Shown: piece after piece, positions 1 through 10,689 of the stretch
How positions within the stretch are numbered: the first letter of the stretch is position 1
How the letters are laid out: every line of letters starts with the position of its first letter
NCBI RefSeq assembly: GCF_954871325.1
Contig: NC_088775.1
Span: 2,031,473-2,095,472, forward strand
DNA: 64,000 nucleotides
DNA from: Gordionus sp. m RMFG-2023
Taxonomy: Eukaryota > Nematomorpha > Gordioida > Chordodea > Parachordodidae
Direction of reading: 5' to 3'
Translations under genes and position numbers: made by a program
The notes under the pieces: model-generated
What the model saw: only the letters and a program-made list of their open reading frames with translations
Told to the model about the DNA's origin: nothing
Database searches by the model: none

Positions 1-75
1 TTGTGAACAAAAAATAAATTTCTAATTTTCTTAATATTTGTTTTTAAACATTTTATTAATTTAATTTTGTTAACG

Positions 76-484
76 TAGCTAAAACGGCCCAATTTAAACC
101 GAATTTATATTTTTACATGGCTAACTCATTCACATGTACAAAAATATTACTCAAACTTGAAGATTTTGTTTCACGGATAACACCGAATTAAGTGAAATTT
201 CGAGGCTGGCGATATTATTTTTTGGCTAAAATATCAAGTTTGCCTAGTGTTGTTAAATTACCTAATTTTTGACCATCTCAATTGTGGCTTGGGTCACGAT
301 TTTAGCCTAAAAATATTGATTTAAGCATCTTAAGTTAACTATCAACTTGAAGATTTGATTGGAATATTTTCCGGTTAAAAATATGGCTACGCTGTTTTAT
401 AGTTGACTAAAGTTAGGTAGTTTAACAGCACTGAGTTTGCCGTTTTTAAAAATATCGGCAAGAATCGAGCCGTTTAATAACGCT
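76..484. mobile_element. Old hAT-type MITE (family B), interrupted by a second MITE
   Basis: A degraded copy of the short family whose ends read roughly TAGTGTTGTTAAACGGCTC and whose body carries a GGCTAACTCAATATTTTATC-like block. Better copies lie at 25534-25709, 34206-34425, 49686-49890 and 49913-50081. The right end here ends in GAGCCGTTTAATAACGCTA. The copy is split by a younger 189-bp MITE. It lies inside the second intron of the PNP gene. The outer limits are approximate and I could not find a target-site duplication. Confidence 0.5.
245..433. mobile_element. 189-bp hAT-type MITE (family A) with perfect 8-bp target duplication
   Basis: The ends are TAGTGTTGTTAAATTACC and the complement of GGTAGTTTAACAGCACTG. 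The 8-bp duplication AGTTTGCC is present at 237-244 and 434-441. An 8-bp duplication with CAGTGNTGTTAA-like ends is typical of hAT transposons. There is no coding capacity. It inserted into the older family B MITE around it, so it is the younger of the two. Confidence 0.8.
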
Positions 485-613
485 AGAATTTTTTGGCGCA
501 AAAAATAAATAACAGGAAAATGTATGAAAAAAATTCTAAGAAAGTAGAGAAATTTACGAAATGTTACAGCAAAGTTTTATTATAAGAAAATATTATTTCA
601 TTAGATGATTTAG

Positions 614-805
614 TAGTGTTTGTTAAACTACCCAACTTTAGTTCAACTACAAAACAGCGTAGCCATGTTTTTTAACCGAAAATGTTCCAAAACAATATTC
701 AAGTTGAGACTCAACTTTAGAGTCTTGATTCACTATTTTCAGGCTAAAAGCTTGACCCAAGCCACAATTGAGATGGTCAAAAATTAGGTAAATTAACAAC
801 ACTTA
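614..805. mobile_element. Second family A hAT-type MITE, opposite orientation
   Basis: About 190 bp, related to the 245-433 element but inverted: both contain GTTGACTAAAGTTAGGTAGT-like and CAATTGTGGCTTGGGTCA-like blocks. The ends are TAGTGTTTGTTAAAC and TTAACAACACTTA. The flanking 8-mers match only partly, so this copy looks older. Together with the first copy it forms an inverted pair within the PNP intron. Confidence 0.65.
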
Positions 806-839
806 ATAATTAGGAGGTAAAAACAAAATATAAACTTAC

Positions 840-1282
840 CACACTCATGGGATATCCTTCATAAAAATGACACCGTCCTACGAAACACACAACCTTATGA
901 GTGCCTATCTTCCCCGCGACTATCTTATTTGAATGACCTACAACTAATATATTTAAAAAAAAAATTATATAATTTTTTTAAAGGTTTTTTTTTTTTAATT
1001 TGGCCACAAACCTTTGCTAAATTTGAGACCCTTGATACTCTGGTAAGGTATAGTTACGCTGTCCGTTATTCGCGAGGTGATGGTATCCAACCCCGTTCCA
1101 GTGATGATTCCGACAGTCGGGATGAAATCCGGCGGCAAGCATTTTTTGATTTGATCCGCTATGCCCGATATCTCCTTGTATAAGGCGTCTTTATCAACCG
1201 TGCACATACAGCTTTTTATAAATGTGATTACGTAAAAAATGAATAAAATTAAATTATTTTTACTTGGCAATATTAGTTCCAT
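840..1282 (-). CDS. Purine nucleoside phosphorylase, exons 1-2 (partial; continues off the left edge)
   Basis: PNP cleaves purine (deoxy)nucleosides with phosphate to a free base and (deoxy)ribose-1-phosphate. Exon 1 (1282-1012) encodes residues 1-90. It includes IPTVGIITGTGL, matching the animal PNP phosphate-site block (usually GSG; here GTG). A 68-bp intron follows, with donor AAAG/GTTTGT and acceptor TATTAG at 944; an alternative AG lies 6 bp on, and both keep frame. Exon 2 (943-840) encodes VGHSNKIVAGKIG and then GRCHFYEGYPMSV, matching human GRFHMYEGYPLWKV. The phosphate-binding His and Arg and the substrate-site His, Tyr and Glu are kept. Exon 2 ends at a consensus GTAAGT donor. No exon 3 is visible down to base 1. 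Residues 9-25 form a hydrophobic leader like a signal peptide, unusual for a normally cytosolic enzyme. Translation from Met26 would give a leaderless protein. Confidence 0.85.
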
Positions 1283-1289
1283 TTTCCAT
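1260..1289 (-). promoter_or_regulatory. Upstream ORF overlapping the PNP start
   Basis: An ATG lies 7 nt ahead of the assigned PNP ATG in another frame. It opens a 9-codon ORF (MENGTNIAK) that ends inside the leader-coding sequence, before the in-frame Met26 codon at 1207. Whether the 5' end of the mRNA includes it is unknown. If it does, it could lower use of the leader-containing start and favour Met26. Confidence 0.35.
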
Positions 1290-1342
1290 TAACCCAATTT
1301 TTAATTTTACGATCTTAAAAAAAATTAGTTATCTAAAATAGC

Positions 1343-1425
1343 TAGTAAATAGAGATGACACGACAAAAATTAATATTTTCCATTAATAAATAGAAATGAC
1401 ACGACAAAAATTAATATTACCCAAT
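1343..1425. repeat. Direct repeat, two copies of a block of about 40 bp
   Basis: AAATAGAGATGACACGACAA followed by AAATTAATATT occurs twice with few differences, beginning near 1347 and 1388. It lies in the region upstream of the PNP gene. No function can be assigned. Confidence 0.6.
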
Positions 1426-1499
1426 AATTTGAAAAGTGATCAGTTTTTTTTTAATATGAAAACTCATTCTTAAATTTAATAATAGATTTCTAGTCGCCT

Positions 1500-1647
1500 G
1501 GTGATACTTTTTAAATGGATATAGATACAGATACATCGTCAATAATATCTAGATACAGATATTTTAAAAAATCTATCTAGATACAGATACCACATTTTTA
1601 TATCTAGATACAAGATCTAGATATATCTAGATCCTTTAACAACTCTG
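1500..1647. mobile_element. hAT-type MITE (family C), about 148 bp
   Basis: An inverted relative of the 34862-35003 element. It is rich in ATCTAGATACAGATA-like palindromic words and ends in TTTAACAACTCTG. The left end is worn, and no clear target duplication was found here. Confidence 0.6.
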
Positions 1648-2169
1648 CTATTTACACGACTTAGGTCTCGGGTGCTAAAAAAACAAGCGTCAAAATATAT
1701 TGAAACGCAATTAAGAACCCGTACGATTCAATATACGATAAACGGAATCACGTGATCGAGTCCGATCGACTAAATAAAATAAATATCCCTTGCTATTATG
1801 CTAGCAAAGCGATTATATTCGATCTAATATTTTATAAAAATACCTAAAAAAAAATTACTTTTATTAAAAAAATCAATAATTTATTGTTCGTATAACTTGA
1901 AAAAAGCATAAATTAAAATTAAGTGAGACACGGGGCAATTTAATTATTTATTTATTTTACAAATTTTTTTTGGGGGGGTTTTTTTTTTAAAATTATTTGA
2001 TTTTTTTTTTAAATAAGAAAATATAATAATATTTCAGGGTTAAAAAAAAAAATTATTTTGTTATTTTAATAACAAGTATCATATATCTGAAATATGATAT
2101 AGTTTAATTATAAATAAATATTTTTTAAAAAAAAAGGAAATAAAATATATTATATTATTGTAAATATAT
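1648..2169. other. Non-coding AT-rich stretch
   Basis: No gene was recognised. The phrase AACGGAATCACGTGATCGAG at 1740-1760 recurs in degraded form near 24883, where it belongs to an inserted repeat, so part of this stretch is probably a fragment of the same repeat. The remainder is A/T-rich and low in complexity. Confidence 0.4.
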
Positions 2170-2316
2170 CAGACCTGCAGGAGTTACCATTTGTACGTGC
2201 CGGCCCGGCCCATATGGACTCGTTTTTTTAACTCCCGTCTTTATGGGTTTTGTATTTTTTTCTTAAAGATAAGTAACTTCTCACGTAATAATTTAAAGTA
2301 GTTTTGTAAAACGGTT
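2170..2316. repeat. GC-rich MITE end plus a block duplicated at 4651-4760
   Basis: 2170-2215 reads CAGACCTGCAGG, then ACCATTTGTACG, then a CCGGCCCGGCCC stretch. This is the end of the family D hAT-type MITE seen whole at 47194-47415. From GGACTCGTTTTTTTAACTCC onward the sequence is repeated nearly identically at 4666-4760. Both copies run directly into a GAAA tract, so the microsatellite was probably duplicated with its flank. Confidence 0.6.
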
Positions 2317-2386
<70 letters not shown>

Positions 2387-2407
2387 TGAGAAAGTGAAAG
2401 AAAGAAA
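2317..2407. repeat. (GAAA)n microsatellite
   Basis: About 70 bp of uninterrupted GAAA units followed by a degenerate tail. It lies directly after a flanking block that is also present before the 4760-4915 tract. The Ser/Phe/Leu-rich open frames across it are artefacts of the repeat. Confidence 0.95.
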
Positions 2408-4470
2408 AAAAAATGGGAAATGTGCTCATAGATATGATGGATTGAACATCTATTGAAGAAATTTCTCGCATAGCCAAAATATTGGAGTTAGCCGTATTTA
2501 AAAATTCGGATCGAGCAATGATTAATTTTAGGATTTATAAATTAATTCTTAGAATTACAAAAATATTAAAATTTCTAGTCGGTTGGCGCAACAGCCAGGA
2601 ATTTTTCTACAGGGGAGGGGAGTATTAAAAATTTATTAAAACCGATCATAATGAAAACTTAATCTTGAAAAATTATATAGGTTTGACACGAAAAAATTTT
2701 TTAATCGACTCAAACTATCCTACAATCCATCGTAATTTTGAAAAATTTCCACAATCTACCAAAATATCTCTTCTAAATATTCAAAAAAAAATTCATTTTT
2801 CAAAAAATCGTGCTTCTGAAAATACTTTATTAAATTAAATATAAAATTTGTTATTTGATTTTGTATTGAAAATCAAAGGCATGATGAGGCATTAATTATT
2901 TTAAAAAAAAAAATTAAGAATAAGTTCCCAACAGAGGATCTGATAAAGTCCTTAAAATTATAAATTAAATATAATGTAGAAGAGAACAGAAGAATCCATG
3001 AATTTACATGTAAAATAGAGAATAACTTACAGTATAAATTGTAGTGATCTTCCTCGGGCCCAATTGTACAAGGCAGGCTCGACCTATTTAAATATAGAAA
3101 TTAATTTTTATAATTACTCAAAATAAAGAAGGAGTTTCCACAAATAATAAAAAATTCAACATTAAAAATTGATAAATTTATAGATATATTTCAAAAAAAT
3201 TTCTAATGCCCGACCCGACCGAGCCTGAATTTTCTTACGTTTGGAAAATCACCAAAATCCGATTTATGTTGACCTGGCGCAACCTTGCGTAAAGCTCTGA
3301 AAGTCCGCCGAAATCCCGGTCGGTCTAGCTTCACCCGAAGGTTAAATTCGGGCCCAGGTCCGGGCTTTAAGTTCAAAATAAAATTCAGGGAGCCGGGTTT
3401 TTCTTTTATTATAAATTTAAAATGAATAAATTAACAATTCACTGGGATAAATAATTCGGGAAAGACTGGTAAAAAAAAATAAATATGTGATTAGGGCCAA
3501 TAAAATATATAAAATATTGTTAGAAGCTAGTATATATAAAATAAAATTTGAGGGTTTATATTTCAAAAAATTATCGATTATTTAGGACTACCCTGTAAAA
3601 ATTCTCATTTTCCTCTTGCCAATTATTTTCATTTTCCTCGTTCATCGTTTTATAGCGTAGGTTATTATATTACACTTCAATTTAATTAATAATTGATTAA
3701 TCTATTGTATTTTTTTTTTAAAATTATTATTGTATCTTTTATCATTCGTCGTTATAATTGCATATCATCTCTATAACAAAATTTTTTTTAATTATCATTA
3801 TCATTTTCATATTTATCTTACGCTTTATCGTTATAACAGCTTTGCCTTCTTAGTGATATATTTATTATTTTTAAGATTCGGAGCGGAAAATTTTATGCGC
3901 GACAATTTGACGCGGCGTCAATTCAGGCGACGACGCATTTTAGCAGCGTCAATTGAGCGTATATCTAATATATTCGCAATTTATAATAAATTTAATTAGT
4001 ATAAAACCAAAGGATCGTTAAATATAAATTTTGAAGGAAGGTTGGTTCTTTTTATCAATTAATTTTTTATTATTTTTTTTTTTTTACAACTAACTAATTT
4101 TATTTACTAATTGCGTAATATCAATAAATAAAATTTTTTTAATAATATCAAAAAATAAATTGATTTAGTGGACCAATTTACTGTATTATAAGGTATGTTG
4201 ATAGGCGTAAATGCCTTCACTCATTTTCATTTCTATCAAAAATCTATAAGAGGATGTTTTTTAGTTCATATGACCCAGAGCGATTTTGAAGGACACATAC
4301 AAAGCGATATCGAGTTATTGTCGCATTATTTAGATAGAGATTAGAGGAAATCAATGGTCGATAAAAATTAGGCAAATGTTTTCTCTCGCACCAGGTGGAT
4401 GACGTAGCGGATGTCTTTTAATGGTTAGTTAAAGTTCCATGATTAGTGTTTCTAAGCGCGCACATTAATG
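2408..4470. other. Gene-free interval with GC-rich repeat debris
   Basis: I see no coding region. 3200-3390 holds a GC-richer patch with CCCGACCCGACC-like words, related to the patches at 19950-20290, 30905-30970 and 47194-47415. The rest is AT-rich and unassigned. A short open frame at 3730-3999 has low-complexity composition and no recognisable domain, so I do not call it. Confidence 0.5.
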
Positions 4471-4540
4471 GAGAAGAGAAAGAAAAAAAGAAAGAAAGAA
4501 AGAAAGAAAGAAAAAAAGAAAGAAAGAAAAAAAGAAAGAT
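4471..4540. repeat. (GAAA)n microsatellite, interrupted
   Basis: GAAA units with occasional GAAAAA interruptions. It is followed by a TTTTATTTATAAACTCGGTTTA-like block that recurs after the next GAAA tract, near 4915-4945. The repeat and both flanks were therefore probably copied together. Confidence 0.85.
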
Positions 4541-4650
4541 TTTATTTTTTTTTATAAACTCGGTTTATTTTTTCTGGTTCACATAACTGATTTTAGGGAA
4601 TTAATAAGTATTGAGTAAGCAAACTAAATGTTAAAGGGAAAAGTAGAAGC

Positions 4651-4760
4651 CCGGCCCATAGGGACTCGTTTTTTTAACTCCCGTCTTTATGGGTTATATA
4701 TTTTTTCTTAAAGATAAGTAACTTCTCACGTAATAATTTAAAGTAGTTTTGTAAAACGGT
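4651..4760. repeat. Duplicate of the 2206-2316 flank
   Basis: A near-identical copy of the block ahead of the first GAAA tract, including ACTCCCGTCTTTATGGGTT and TTCTCACGTAATAATTTAAA. The duplication is direct, with a period of about 2.45 kb. Confidence 0.85.
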
Positions 4761-4761
4761 T

Positions 4762-4860
<99 letters not shown>

Positions 4861-4865
4861 AGAGA

Positions 4866-4911
<46 letters not shown>

Positions 4912-4915
4912 TTCA
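4761..4915. repeat. (GAAA)n microsatellite, about 155 bp
   Basis: A long GAAA run with a short AGAGAAG interruption near 4861. It lies in the duplicated context described for 4651-4760. Confidence 0.95.
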
Positions 4916-5327
4916 TTTTATTTATAAGCTCGGTTTATTTCTGGTTCACATAACTGATTTTAGGGAGTTAATAAGTATTAAGTAAGTATTAAGTAAGCAA
5001 ACAAATGTTAAGTAGAAGCCCGGTACCCGCCGCGAATGGGTTCCGAGCTGAGCCGGACATGCGAGTTGCCACGGGTTTAACTAGGTTTTTTTTTAGAAAA
5101 CAAGGAACCAATATTTTTTGACGGACAAATAATTAATATTTTTTTATTAGGAGTGGTGGAGGAGGTTAGCATTTATTTGAGTGGACCTGGCTTAGATAAT
5201 TAAGTCCGATGCAGATCACAGCTAAATATTATCGCAAACCAGATATTTAGTTCTTCCATATTTTTGATTCTGGTATGATATCAAATTTTGAAATTTTCTT
5301 TATACTGTCTACAAACCGAAATAACTT

Positions 5328-5580
<253 letters not shown>

Positions 5581-6807
5581 CTTTTCTTTCATTCTTACTA
5601 TCTGCTGTACTTAAAACCTTTATAGGTCCCAATAAAAACACATTTGACAATCGACTTTAGAAATAGTGCTTCCAATAGTTTGGCCAATTTTAACGGAGAT
5701 GATAGACAGAACAGATGTGACACAATTTTTAATAATCGAAATAAAAATAAGAACGGAAATTATAAAAAAATTACCCAATCAGACTTTTTTGTGAATAGGA
5801 ACGTACGGAAAGACCGAGTAAACGGTTTGCGTAACGCTCCCTTTGGATAAATTCTGGCTATGCCATCGCATTATATATCCTTTTATCAGATGCCCCAGTG
5901 TTCGGACACTTGTTAGCCTAGGGCAGATTTTAAATTAATTCCATGGAAGATGACGACTTAAAAAAAGTTAAAATGGTTTGGGCTGCGGCGCACCGCTAAA
6001 AAGAAAGTCATAAACATCTGTTTAATTTAACGTTTTATTAGTCAATCACTTTCTAATGATACCTAAAACATAGATATTGGCCAAAGGTAAAATCATATAT
6101 TTTAAATTTGATATACATAGGCGTAGCCAAGGGAGGGAGGGACATGTGAAATTCCCCTCTTCAGAAATACGTCACTTTTTTTTGTGAATATCATTCTGAA
6201 GCTAATAAAAATTTCATCTTCTACGACCCTTGTCCCCCCCCCACCCCAAAAAAAATCTATTCAGAATCATCATTTATTACAGATTTTATTATATTTTATA
6301 CAAATACAAACTAATAAAAAAGATAAATTTCTTATTTATCCCTGGAACTTGGCTTATTTTGTGATACCACCTCTTGGTGACCAATTTCGTACACTATAAA
6401 TAATGATAATAAGTTCTATTTATTAAAATTAACCTCCTATTCTAATAAAAATGCTTTTGTAGCTATATATAGGCTAAGGAAACCTAGCCGAAAGCCTGGC
6501 AAAACTGGCCCAAGGCCAACTAAAATATGTGACGGCGGTTATCCATAACAATAGTAATGCCTCCTTTAGGTAAATCTTGGCTAAAGATTATGTGTATCAG
6601 GGCAACAGATTTTATAATTTAAAAAAAAATCCAGTTTTCGCTACTTACCGACCAACCATTCTGTAATTAATTAATTATTACAAGATTTCATGTTCGGAGT
6701 AGAATTTTTTTTTTTTACTTATCACACTTTCGCAATAGATTATTCGTAAAACGATTCAACACATCTCCTTTCCTCTTCCCCTTCCCTAAACAGAAAAACA
6801 GAAATAG
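5581..6807. other. Non-coding interval
   Basis: No gene was recognised. An Asn-rich open frame at 5644-5850 has no domain I know and is not called. 6118-6180 starts with ATAGGCGTAGCCAAGGGAGG, a phrase like the end of a widespread DNA-transposon class (compare GCAGTGGCGTAGCTAG near 13925). It is too short to classify. Confidence 0.4.
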
Positions 6808-7113
6808 GAAGGAAGGAAGGAAGCGAAGGAAGGAAGGAAGGAAGGAAGGAAGGAAGGAAGGAAGGAAGGAAGGAAGGAAGGAAGGAAGGAAGGAAGGAAG
6901 GAAGGAAGGAAGGAAGGAAGGAAGGAAGGAAGGAAGGAAGGAAGGAAGGAAGGAAGGAAGGAAGGAAGGAAGGAAGGAAGGAAGGAAGGAAGGAAGGAAG
7001 GAAGGAAGGAAGGAAGGAAGGAAGGAAGGAAGGAAGGAAGGAAGGAAGGAAGGAAGGAAGGAAGGAAGGAAGGAAGGAAGGAAGGAAGGAAGGAAGGAAG
7101 GAAGGAAGGAAGT
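6808..7113. repeat. (GGAA)n microsatellite, about 300 bp
   Basis: More than 70 GGAA units, uninterrupted from about 6829, which is unusually pure for its length. The Pro/Ser/Phe/Leu open frame on the minus strand is an artefact of the repeat. Confidence 0.97.
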
Positions 7114-7424
7114 AAAATGAGCAATTTATTAATCTTTATTAAAAATAGCAATATAATATACTTTTTCTATCTATATATATATATAAACACACAAACAATT
7201 TTTGAATTTTATCGTTATAATACAATAACGTGACGCGCAATGTAAACAAAAACGAATATAAACAATTTTTTAAAATTGTATAATAATAATAATAAGAATA
7301 ATATTTTTTAGAAAAAAATTTGTATCTTTAGACTTGTAGAGGATTATGGGAAGATTTGTCACACCACAGCTTATATTTGATCTTTAATGATGATGCCAAA
7401 AAAATATACAAGCATGTAATAGAC

Positions 7425-7765
7425 AATGATAATATAATAATAATACCTAGACTGACGATGCATTCCTTTAAAAGTGTACATCAATAAAAAACAGTTGCTG
7501 ACGCCATTTTGGTTACCCGTATCATTATTAAAAAATTTTTTAGAGGCCAATATATTCCTATGGATGACACGATCTTTATTAAAGGAATTGCCTTATCATC
7601 GAGATGATAAGGAAGCAAGTTATCAATTTAATAGTAGTTTTTAACATGAGGAATAATTACTATAGGGGTTACCAAAATGGCGGTTCCAGCTGATTTGCAT
7701 TTCGACGACGCTTTCATGTGCATTATTATGAATGCGTCGTCTAGGCGTTATCATATGTCACTGAA
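7425..7765. mobile_element. Inverted-repeat MITE (family E), full copy
   Basis: The left end includes CTAGACTGACGATGCATT and then GACGCCATTTTGGTTACC. The right end is its approximate reverse complement: GGTTACCAAAATGGCGGTTC, then GAATGCGTCGTCTAGG. The outer flanks (TGATAATATAAT and GTTATCATATGTC) also pair, so the terminal repeat is roughly 90 bp. Further copies lie at about 26590-26910 (complete but interrupted) and 30635-30730 (one end). No transposase is present; the superfamily is unknown. Confidence 0.7.
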
Positions 7766-8195
7766 AATAAATTGACTTACTAAACAAGCCTACCTACAAC
7801 ATATTTTCTATTAATAAATTATCTTAGGCTCCGTTTACATTTACCTATTTAATAGTACTTAGAAGCTGAAAGCTCTTAATTCTTTAAATAGCCTTTACCG
7901 AATTCTATATCTGATAATCTATCTGTTTTAAAAGTTTTTTTTCTGCACCGAATATGGAAATTATTTCTCAATTGGAATAAATTTTTATTACAATTATTAA
8001 AGTTATTCTTATATTCATATCTTAGCCACTATTAAATTATTTATTATGCTAATTTAAATTTCTCACTTTCCTAAATTAAAATATGATTAATAAAAAGATT
8101 GATTTAATCATTAATAATCTTCTATTTTTTTAAAAAATTTCTAATCTCCTGATATGGATACCTCTAAATGGGCAGAATATTCGAGTAATCAATAC
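7766..8195. other. 3' flank of the first ADAM10-like gene
   Basis: AT-rich sequence downstream (minus-strand sense) of the metalloprotease gene. A possible AATAAA on that strand lies near 8040-8050. Nothing else was recognised. Confidence 0.4.
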
Positions 8196-9563
8196 TTATC
8201 CTCTATATTTTTGATTAAAAAGGTTATCGTAAACTCTCAAGTTGTGAGGGCAATTTAAAAATTTCGCGATTCGCGTGTCAATGATACGTTTCATCAAGAT
8301 TATATTGCATTGACTAAATTGAAAGTTGTGAAATCCCTCGATTTTATCGACTAGGTATCCCGCCATCAGCAGATGAGTTCGCGTATCACAACGAGTCCCT
8401 TCTTCGTGGATAGCTCCAAAAGCGTGGCCCACCTCGTGGGCTAAGGTGATGAGTACAGAACCCCTTGTCCTAATTTGGACGGCAGGATTGAGCATATAAT
8501 TGACGTATGCTATATTCCAATTCGCTTTTCTAGGACTTGCAGTCTTGCCATCCATGAATATTCCAGCTACCGCTGACCCTAAGAAAGCTTGCCCGGTAAC
8601 TCCTCCCAAGTTTTGACACGTAAAACTAACGCATAAACATCTATCATCCCCTAAACCGGTCGTTGATAATAGTTCCATGTATTTATCGGCTAATGGGAAA
8701 CTGTTCTGGGAAGCGTAATTATTGCTCTTCATGATCACCGTTATTTTAGCTATCTGAAATCCGAAGTGATTAGGTTCCCCGGCACCGGAAAAATCCAGGA
8801 TTCGGTAGAGAAAATCTAGGGATCCGAAGAGAATTATGACTTCATGTATGGCTTGCTTAATATTGTATTTAAACACCTTTTCCATCGCTAACGAGTCCAA
8901 CAATACATTAATGCTGCACACCTTTTTATCGTTATAATACGATTGGTAAAGGGACTCCGGTTTCTTCGGCGCCTCTGCTGGTATATCCATTTTTTGCCTC
9001 CAAAGTTTAACCAAACCTCGTTTACCGTGAGCATATGGCAATTCTACCGTATCATTGATATTTGAGAGTGGTTCTATATCGTCTTCGGTGTAATAGATGT
9101 ATTTCCTCTCATCTACCCATTTCCCCATCCCCCATTTATCGGCTAACGCACTTTTCCCCGCCAATCCTGCGGTCGCAGATCTCCACGCTTGAATCTGTTC
9201 CACGAAATTCAATTTGCCGTTCACGAATATTATTCCTTCGAAGAAAGTGGCCATGTTTGTCAAATCTATTCTGCCAAAGGCGAATGATGTATCCTGTCCC
9301 TTGACACTCGCGACATAGTAATCGTGTTTAACGTATCGCTCTACATACGAATTCGGAGATTGATAAGAGGCAGACACTATATCCACTGGCGTATTCGCTT
9401 CCACCACGTCGGCTAAAGTAATCGATACAAGTGTGAAGGGTATATTACTAGGAGTTACTTCAGTTACCCTTCCATTAAATGGCGGAGGTTTCGGGCATGA
9501 GGCTACGGATGATGGAATGTATTTAATTAGTAGCAATAAACAGCACAAGATTAATCTTATCAT
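8196..9563 (-). CDS. Secreted ADAM10-like M12B metalloprotease, copy 1
   Basis: Predicted secreted zinc endopeptidase, 455 aa in one exon. Residues 1-22 are a good signal peptide ending SSVAS before the first Cys. About 25-215 resembles the ADAM10 prodomain: SFAFGRIDL...FFEGIIFVNGKLNF and KYIYYTEDDIEP match ADAM10 FSHGSVIDGRFEGFI and FHSVIYHEDDI. About 215-440 is the reprolysin domain, with KVCSINVLLDS, the zinc motif HEVGHAFGAIH (376-386), Met-turn LLMAG and FSQCN. The usual Asp after the third His is Glu. I see no RxKR/RxRR furin site; KR occurs near the pro/catalytic junction (HGKRG). The protein ends soon after the catalytic domain, whereas ADAM10 (about 750 aa) continues with disintegrin, Cys-rich and transmembrane parts. 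It is the most diverged of the five complete copies. The start is fixed by the leader and the shared upstream motifs. Confidence 0.9.
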   Translation of the reverse strand: MIRLILCCLLLLIKYIPSSVASCPKPPPFNGRVTEVTPSNIPFTLVSITLADVVEANTPVDIVSASYQSPNSYVERYVKHDYYVASVKGQDTSFAFGRIDLTNMATFFEGIIFVNGKLNFVEQIQAWRSATAGLAGKSALADKWGMGKWVDERKYIYYTEDDIEPLSNINDTVELPYAHGKRGLVKLWRQKMDIPAEAPKKPESLYQSYYNDKKVCSINVLLDSLAMEKVFKYNIKQAIHEVIILFGSLDFLYRILDFSGAGEPNHFGFQIAKITVIMKSNNYASQNSFPLADKYMELLSTTGLGDDRCLCVSFTCQNLGGVTGQAFLGSAVAGIFMDGKTASPRKANWNIAYVNYMLNPAVQIRTRGSVLITLAHEVGHAFGAIHEEGTRCDTRTHLLMAGYLVDKIEGFHNFQFSQCNIILMKRIIDTRIAKFLNCPHNLRVYDNLFNQKYRG

Positions 9564-9635
9564 TCGCCGTTTGATATCTATCTTTGGTTAATTATACTAA
9601 ATAAGGAAATATTTTATTTATATCATACAAAGCGT

Positions 9636-9716
9636 GTTGTTCTATTATATAGTTCCAAAAAAAATCAAATTGTTCCAATTTTTTTTGGTATAATTATCTA
9701 TACCAAAATAATGTTA
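9636..9716 (-). promoter_or_regulatory. Conserved promoter blocks of ADAM10-like copy 1
   Basis: On the minus strand, TGGAACTATATAATAGAACA (around 9656-9637) holds a TATA-like core about 80 bp before the ATG. Fifty bp further upstream lies TAACATTATTTTGGTA (9716-9701). Both blocks recur in the same order before the other complete family members although the surrounding sequence differs, which suggests selection or recent common origin. Confidence 0.65.
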
Positions 9717-10684
9717 AGAAAAAAACTAATTTCTCACAATAATGTGAAATGTATAAAAAAGAATATATCTTATAGATATAAAATTGGCTTTAAATATGAA
9801 AATACTTACTACACTATTATGTATTAAATTATAGAAATATTTTCTAATTTTCCTTAAAAAACGTATGCAGGAAAAATATCTTAAATAGTAAATTCAGAAT
9901 CCAGACTTTTGCAAAGATAATATATAATATAAGAAGGGAAGAAAAAGACAATAAATTACAATATTAGATTTCTAAATTTATTGAGACTTACACATATAAT
10001 ATTCATATTTATTTTAATATTTTATGTAATTTTTTCTAAATAAATCGATATGGATTTGATGTTTGACATGAGACAACTGTCTGTTCTTAAAAATTTCCTA
10101 ACTTTTCTTTCAGAAATTTTTATAATTGATTGATCATGTTAACATAAATTGCGAAGTATTTCATTTGGAAAAGAAAATCTGATTATGAGGTCCTGTATGT
10201 CGATGTAGGATTATGACAAATATTAAAGTGCCAATCAGTCTTTATAAGGTATTTCTTCTGAAACAGTTCTCTTTTAATGTCTGTTTTTTCTTTACATTAT
10301 TATCCCCACCCACCTTTAAAAAAAAATTTTTTGTTTAAAGTTGATTTATACTGGGAACTTTCCTTCCGGTAGGAGCTAGAAAGAAAAAATCATCCAACTT
10401 ACTGGCGATTCTAAGGAATACTTTTACCTTCCACCAGAACATAGATATTAGAAGTTCAAATTTTTTTTATCGATATTCAAAGGATCAAATATTCTTGTAT
10501 TTATTGACCTTTTTTTTTAGTAGTCATAATAATTTTTTTTTACCTTATTTTATAAATTTTTGTTAATATATGATTTAAATTATAAAAATATCAAATATTA
10601 AAAATTTAACTGTAAGAAAAAAATATATAATTTTGGTTAAAATTGCACAATTTTCTCTTGTGTTTAACATAATTTCATATCATT
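9717..10684. other. Intergenic, no features recognised
   Basis: AT-rich sequence between metalloprotease copy 1 and the foldback repeat at 10690. I found no coding signal or recognisable repeat. Confidence 0.4.
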
Positions 10685-10689
10685 ATACA

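Noticed and set aside
1-830. Possible third PNP exon
   Set aside because: No match on the minus strand to the following conserved PNP block (FPVRVF...TNAAGG type); the interval is filled with MITEs and looks intronic.
5644-5850. Asn-rich 68-aa open frame
   Set aside because: Low complexity, no domain, no splice or promoter support.
9062-9304. Plus-strand open frame opposite ADAM10-like copy 1, and similar frames opposite the other copies
   Set aside because: Antisense shadows of the metalloprotease coding sequence, without conserved features of their own.
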